From Sinomonas sp. R1AF57 (GTDB taxonomy: Bacteria; Actinomycetota; Actinomycetes; Actinomycetales; Micrococcaceae): DNA of 64,000 bases. Positions 60,801 to 64,000 of this stretch are shown here, one piece after another. The stretch is from assembly GCF_002224485.1 (NCBI RefSeq), contig NZ_CP022463.1:2958205-3022204 (forward strand), in the 5' to 3' direction. The position numbers and the translations under genes were made by a program. Every line of letters starts with the position of its first letter. Position 1 is the stretch's first letter. The notes beneath the pieces were generated by a model. That model saw only the letters and a program-made list of their open reading frames with translations. It did no database searches and had not been told where the DNA came from.

Positions 60801-63330
60801 TTCCAGGCGCCATATAGTCGCCGATTCGGGCCGGTGACTTGAGGGCGATGCCCTCGTCTGACCCAGCAGGGACCAGGACGGACCAGCCCAAGAAGATCTG
60901 GTCTTCTCCGGCGTCCGACGGTATGGCGATCATGTGACGGTTCTTCTTCGGACCTGGACCGGTCACCGGGAAGTTCCAGCCCTCGATGGTGCCCAGGAGT
61001 TCTCTGGATCGAGCCGAAGCGTCAAGGACCGACTCGCTGCCAGCGAGCCAGGCCAATCTCACGGGATGCACAGGGCTTAGCAGAACGGCACTACAGTGAT
61101 AGCCCTGCTTAACGTCCCAAACGCTGAGAGAGAACGGATATGCCGCCCAGAACCGCATGGCGTGGTTAGGCAGGGCCGAGGCCGCGCGCACGAGGTCTGC
61201 GTATGCCATCAGGTAATCGTCGAGCCGCGAATCCTGCCACAGTTCCCTAACGGAAGTCCTCGAAGGCCACTCGTACCCCAAACTTGAGGCTCCTGCTTGC
61301 CTGCCGAGTAGTCTGGGCAGTTCCAGCGCTTCGAACGCCTCCCGGAACCGACTGGCCTCCGGACCATTGATGAACGGGTCGTCGAACGTCAGGTTCATCA
61401 GATGAGGCTGTAGAAGCGCCCGAGTTTGATTCGACATCAGGACGGCCCCCGCCCACTGAGGGGTTGCGCCGTCCAGAGAACAACTCAGGTCCGAGGGCAT
61501 TACTACATGGCCCAGCGACTGCAGGAAGTCACGGTCTCCAAGACAAACGGCCTCGGCCAGACGCGCTTCGTATTGTCCGCGGATAGACGATTCAACGTCG
61601 GCGCTCGGGCGCTCAGCGCTGATGGGTTCCTTCAGCGCTGCGGCGATAATCGCCGACTGTTGGCCCTTTCCTGCAGCAACGGGGCGAACACGGAAGGTGT
61701 AGTCACCAGCTGAAAAATCGTTGTCGGCCCCGGCACTGAACTGGGCCGTCCGGACCTCGGACAGGACAGGATGAGCAGGTACGGGGTTGCCATTGAGAGT
61801 GACAGCGGCCTCCGCATCTGCATGCCACAGCAACGCCTGATAGCCATACTCGTTCGGGACGACCTCGACAGTTGGTTCCAGATCCTCTTCCGACGGCTCG
61901 AGAACGGTGGGTCTGCCGAGGGCGCCATCTTTCCGGACGGGAGCGACTATCAGGAGTACCTCCTCCGCAGACAGGAAGTACACCTTGACGCCCGGCTTGC
62001 CAGGAATCCCGCGGGCGAGTACGTGCGATCTGTCCACGTGCAGGACAACCGAAGCAGCACGGAAGGGTGCCGCGTTTCGGCCCGTTCCAGCGGGACGGTG
62101 GAATCGCCCTCGGATTCGCAGCTGGCCGGGCTCTACTGAGATCCCTTCCGTTTCCCATGCCCCGGCGCCCTTGGGAACAACGTCGATGCCGCACAAGTCG
62201 AGCGGCACCACGGTGTCCGCCGGACCAGTCCAGGAAACGAGGATGTCGATTTCCGCCGACGTGGGCCGTCGGCCCACGAGTGGATCCGTCGCCAGCGGAA
62301 CGATGAACGGCGTGGTTAGAGAATCGGGGGTGAGACGGAGGTTCCCCCTCCCGACCAGATCCATGGTCAAGTACGCGTCGGAGGCCGTCCCCGAGGGATC
62401 CACGAAATCGGCAACGCTGATCCGGGACAGGACATCGAGTCGTTCCGGGCTACCTGCGACCCATGCAACGAGCCCTGACTTGGGGTCGCCGGTCTGGAGG
62501 ACAGCCTGGTTATACCCGTCCGCGGTGACCGCGCTGAAGGACGGGTCGTCCGTACGCATGGCGATCTGGGCCAACGACTGCTTGAGCGAGTCTTCGTCCG
62601 CCCAATACTCATGGAAGGCATCCGCGACTTCGCGAACAACACTCGGCGCGCTCTTCGTCACGGTCGCGGGCCGAGGGAGGCCGAAGGACGCAAAGCACCA
62701 CCTCTCCATGAACTCTGAAAATCCTAGCTCGGAACCTTCGCTCACCTGTGTTTTGAAAACTTCGGCCAAATTCCGCAGCGCCGATTCCACATGACGGAAC
62801 CACCGCACATTCCAGCTGCCGACGCCTTGCTGATCTGCCACGTGGAGCACCCGCAACATCCCCAGACACCGCTCAAGAACTTCGATCGCATCATTGTCCG
62901 GCTTTGTATCCAGGCCAGCTTGAGCGCCGAGGCGTTCAAGGAGGATCCGCGCGACCTCGCGCAAGCCCAATCGGTCGTTAGCGGCGTCAGGGTAGCTCGG
63001 GCCCGCTACCTCAGTGAACGTCTGAAGGAAGGATGCCAGATCCGGCTGCCGCCCGTACACCACGGCGAGGCGATCTCCTTGGCGATAGCGCACCGACTCT
63101 TTGGCCGACACGACCACGACTTCACTGCCGGCAGACTGCTGGCTCGCAGCTGCATTGATGAGGATCGCAAAGGGGCTAGGGGCGGTGGGGCGCGCAATGT
63201 TGGCAGCCCGGACGATATCCACAGCACTGGCAAAGTCAATACCATCGGGAAGATGGAAGAAGCTCAGCCCGTCAATACCTGCAAGTGCCTGCCCCAGGGC
63301 TCCAGCGAGGCTCGCCGTCCTGTCGGTCAC
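57892..63330 (-). CDS. Giant PD-(D/E)XK nuclease-like plus HerA/FtsK-type ATPase protein
   Basis: A ~1812-residue protein. C-terminal ATPase about 1460-1812: Walker A GIVGDLGTGKTEFVKAL with K1485, Walker B SFLVVDEAVNIM with D1700/E1701, ending in TKQLGNLGLKGVSDKTTDR, as in HerA/FtsK DNA motors. A PD-(D/E)XK-like set lies at about 1160-1225: D1203 (YRRADLLLLEL) and E1220-I-K1222 (PVEIKSYG). The first ~1100 residues are unrecognised. DptH of phosphorothioation-dependent restriction is the nearest layout I recall. I start at GTG 63330, one base after the upstream stop; TTG 63351 is an alternative. Confidence 0.8.
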   Translation of the reverse strand: MTDRTASLAGALGQALAGIDGLSFFHLPDGIDFASAVDIVRAANIARPTAPSPFAILINAAASQQSAGSEVVVVSAKESVRYRQGDRLAVVYGRQPDLASFLQTFTEVAGPSYPDAANDRLGLREVARILLERLGAQAGLDTKPDNDAIEVLERCLGMLRVLHVADQQGVGSWNVRWFRHVESALRNLAEVFKTQVSEGSELGFSEFMERWCFASFGLPRPATVTKSAPSVVREVADAFHEYWADEDSLKQSLAQIAMRTDDPSFSAVTADGYNQAVLQTGDPKSGLVAWVAGSPERLDVLSRISVADFVDPSGTASDAYLTMDLVGRGNLRLTPDSLTTPFIVPLATDPLVGRRPTSAEIDILVSWTGPADTVVPLDLCGIDVVPKGAGAWETEGISVEPGQLRIRGRFHRPAGTGRNAAPFRAASVVLHVDRSHVLARGIPGKPGVKVYFLSAEEVLLIVAPVRKDGALGRPTVLEPSEEDLEPTVEVVPNEYGYQALLWHADAEAAVTLNGNPVPAHPVLSEVRTAQFSAGADNDFSAGDYTFRVRPVAAGKGQQSAIIAAALKEPISAERPSADVESSIRGQYEARLAEAVCLGDRDFLQSLGHVVMPSDLSCSLDGATPQWAGAVLMSNQTRALLQPHLMNLTFDDPFINGPEASRFREAFEALELPRLLGRQAGASSLGYEWPSRTSVRELWQDSRLDDYLMAYADLVRAASALPNHAMRFWAAYPFSLSVWDVKQGYHCSAVLLSPVHPVRLAWLAGSESVLDASARSRELLGTIEGWNFPVTGPGPKKNRHMIAIPSDAGEDQIFLGWSVLVPAGSDEGIALKSPARIGDYMAPGTAATGLNGASVDAALRSFRRMHPHATTLTVDLAASEPANRITEIDSAVLRMARDWSAKESFQGGIRVYDSVLRDGAPPRDDVTRMVRENRELLVTWSRYRHDPSRPIACNLRFLEGAGITARISVEGLAKGTVAEVPLRRFEAHGQSFGAYESPSFPAISGGIETPFVAALKQLEGGSPAIHSGMVSAFLADESADWTVLGETHITPAVMAGMMDQFGAGQKMLWEWRPPIFERVKDRAALIERRPHISIARVPEAFGHELEHLLVKAAGVISDSPAQKNSLKERVQRTLGRRGVGLASLLSLGGTHVAGALGFYLAFELFDRAPGRGASRLVIPVDAADYFLRVLAGGAEHGQDYRRADLLLLELGDEEVVISPVEIKSYGLKSAAGPAHKLPSAESSAFDDSLEQLASSLKVVKEIENTAGSLEDGADRALWFNALATLVETAIKLKPAADEQSATLSDRLDKVARGQMAVRAGRPILTYFDYLGDGSGASSYYSGRLGSRELGAVGMVADTRAVFAALEDPESALIESWNDLLDRSESPIHGDEPTLWQGQDDPSDEDHRENLTANMDPGEALTGQATGSPVTEREPGQSAGGIVGDGVRVNIGHALDSIGHAAVDFWPSNTGLTQMNVGIVGDLGTGKTEFVKALLSQIRSQAAERQPDESTSVLIFDYKGDFQHQEFLDRVGGVVLRPYRMPLNVFMPVTDEYSRKPHQQAGAFVDTLSKIYSGIGPVQASVLKKVIRDIFQGGREPLLSDVLDLYLEEQGKPDAVSSILETFVYGEIFDYHRENLRSFQELLTGRVLVVALDKLGQDQDAKNAIVALFLNLYYDHMIRSTKPPFQGSRPQLRYLKSFLVVDEAVNIMRYNFSVLMDLMLQGRQFGFGVMLSSQYLSHFDTGKLNYGEPLRTWVIHRVPSVSTKQLGNLGLKGVSDKTTDRIPAFDKHEVLYMSFGCAEPKIVRVTPYYELDRL

Positions 63331-63331
63331 G

Positions 63332-64000
63332 TCAGAATGCCCTTTCCACAATCACCGCATTGTCTGCATCAGCGCTTCCACGCGCCATGCCCGCCCGCTC
63401 AAGGAGAGACACTAGGTCCCCCAGTTCTGGGCGCATGCCCAAACGACCCAAATCGGCCAAGACATCGCCGACCGTGCACTGACGCGATGGACCGTCGCAA
63501 GCAAGGCTCGCGACGACCGTCACCCATTCGGTGCCCGGGTCGACGAGAACAAACCGCCGACCATGTGACTTCAGTATCCCGTAATAGTCGGTATATGGAC
63601 CGCTCGCCTCACGGACCTGCAAGCCATACTTAACTGTTTCGTGAACAGTCTTGCTCCTGTCCGTACTGTCGGCCAACGATTTCACGAGACGTTCGACATG
63701 CCCTTTTTCGCTGGCCAGTTCCCTCAGGAATTCCGTCGCAGGGATCTCGCTGAGCGACCGCTTCTGGGAATGCTCCTTCATCCGATCGAGCAAATACGTG
63801 CGTACTTTTTCACCACGCCGGAGTCGATGTTTTATAAGGGATGCAACATCCCGTGTCGTCACCGTGGCGCGGCTCGACTGCCATGGCAGAGGCGGACTGA
63901 CGGTGGCCACCAGCTCAGCGAACGTGGGCGGAACGGAAGTGTCGATGATGGCAGTTGCGAGACGTTCGTACCACGCTGCCTCCCACAGGAATCCGAGCCC
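63332..64000 (-). CDS. Unknown protein of the nuclease-ATPase operon, C-terminal part (runs off window)
   Basis: At least 222 residues are visible, open to the window edge. The readable part includes FLWEAAWYERLATAIIDTSV, a basic helical region (LIKHRLRRGEKVRTYLLDRM), and GILKSHGRRFVLVDPGTEWV followed by a winged-helix-like end (VGDVLADLGRLGMRPELGDLVSLLERAGMA in parts). I do not recognise the family. It stops one base before the giant gene's start, so the two are surely co-transcribed. It may be a DNA-recognition or regulatory subunit; that is a guess from context. Confidence 0.7.
   Translation of the reverse strand, partial: GLGFLWEAAWYERLATAIIDTSVPPTFAELVATVSPPLPWQSSRATVTTRDVASLIKHRLRRGEKVRTYLLDRMKEHSQKRSLSEIPATEFLRELASEKGHVERLVKSLADSTDRSKTVHETVKYGLQVREASGPYTDYYGILKSHGRRFVLVDPGTEWVTVVASLACDGPSRQCTVGDVLADLGRLGMRPELGDLVSLLERAGMARGSADADNAVIVERAF

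Noticed and set aside
56357-63330. Assignment to DISARM, BREX or Dnd/Dpt
   Set aside because: None of the marker genes of these systems is visible. DptH is the nearest layout I recall for the giant protein, but a C5-methylase partner is not part of that system as I know it. Left open because the window ends inside the operon.

Overview
The window is chromosomal DNA of a high-GC actinobacterium, most likely of the Micrococcaceae (Arthrobacter/Sinomonas type). This rests on very strong G/C third positions, frequent GTG starts, a SAM-IV-type riboswitch, DivIVA-domain and hemerythrin proteins, and the cardiolipin synthase N-terminus at the left edge. The genus is an inference. I saw no rRNA, tRNA or CRISPR array.

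Layout. (a) 1-9450: cardiolipin synthase (edge), aminodeoxychorismate lyase, a valine-catabolism operon (mmsA, 3-hydroxyisobutyryl-CoA hydrolase, mmsB), a hemerythrin protein, a MarR regulator, and an acyl-CoA synthetase divergent from an acyl-CoA dehydrogenase. The mmsA and synthetase/dehydrogenase promoter regions share one operator-like motif. (b) 9451-21200: MetE-like methyltransferase, double-hotdog thioesterase, a self-contained ArsR/SRPBCC pair, type II NADH dehydrogenase, a SAM-IV riboswitch driving DUF1737-rhodanese-metZ, two flavohemoproteins with a DivIVA-domain gene between them, and ArfB. Several spacers here are packed with short direct and inverted repeats.

(c) 21296-29680: two operons that face each other across one strong terminator. 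Both outer promoters carry the same 13-bp palindrome-containing operator. The left operon encodes a DhaK-DhaL ketose kinase, an RpiB-like isomerase, a TIM-like isomerase and an FCD/GntR regulator. The right operon encodes a TIM-barrel protein, a beta-hydroxyacid dehydrogenase, an SDR, a 36-residue membrane peptide and an ACS-type MFS transporter. Together they look like uptake of a sugar acid or polyol and its conversion through a C4 ketose phosphate to erythrose 4-phosphate.

(d) 29770-35040: YbdK-type ligase, cupin/TetR pair with a 29-bp operator, TRIC channel, ceramidase-like protein, a duplicated His-rich protein and a frameshifted thioesterase. (e) 35118-45123: an inserted-looking block for glycine betaine/dimethylglycine demethylation: IclR regulator, IS5-family remnant, Rieske oxygenase, its reductase, PurU, dimethylglycine oxidase and an MFS transporter. 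Two promoters here share a 24-bp operator layout.

(f) 45329-56078: NmrA-like protein, a beta-phosphoglucomutase/GH65 phosphorylase fusion, a phenolic hydroxylase, a CynX-type MFS, an FHA membrane protein, unknown genes and an SRPBCC protein. (g) 56357-64000: a putative defence island on the minus strand. It has a partial gene at the edge, a ~1812-residue protein combining a PD-(D/E)XK nuclease-like motif with a HerA/FtsK-type ATPase, and a C5-cytosine DNA methyltransferase. I do not recognise this combination as a named system. It is the best candidate for something undescribed.
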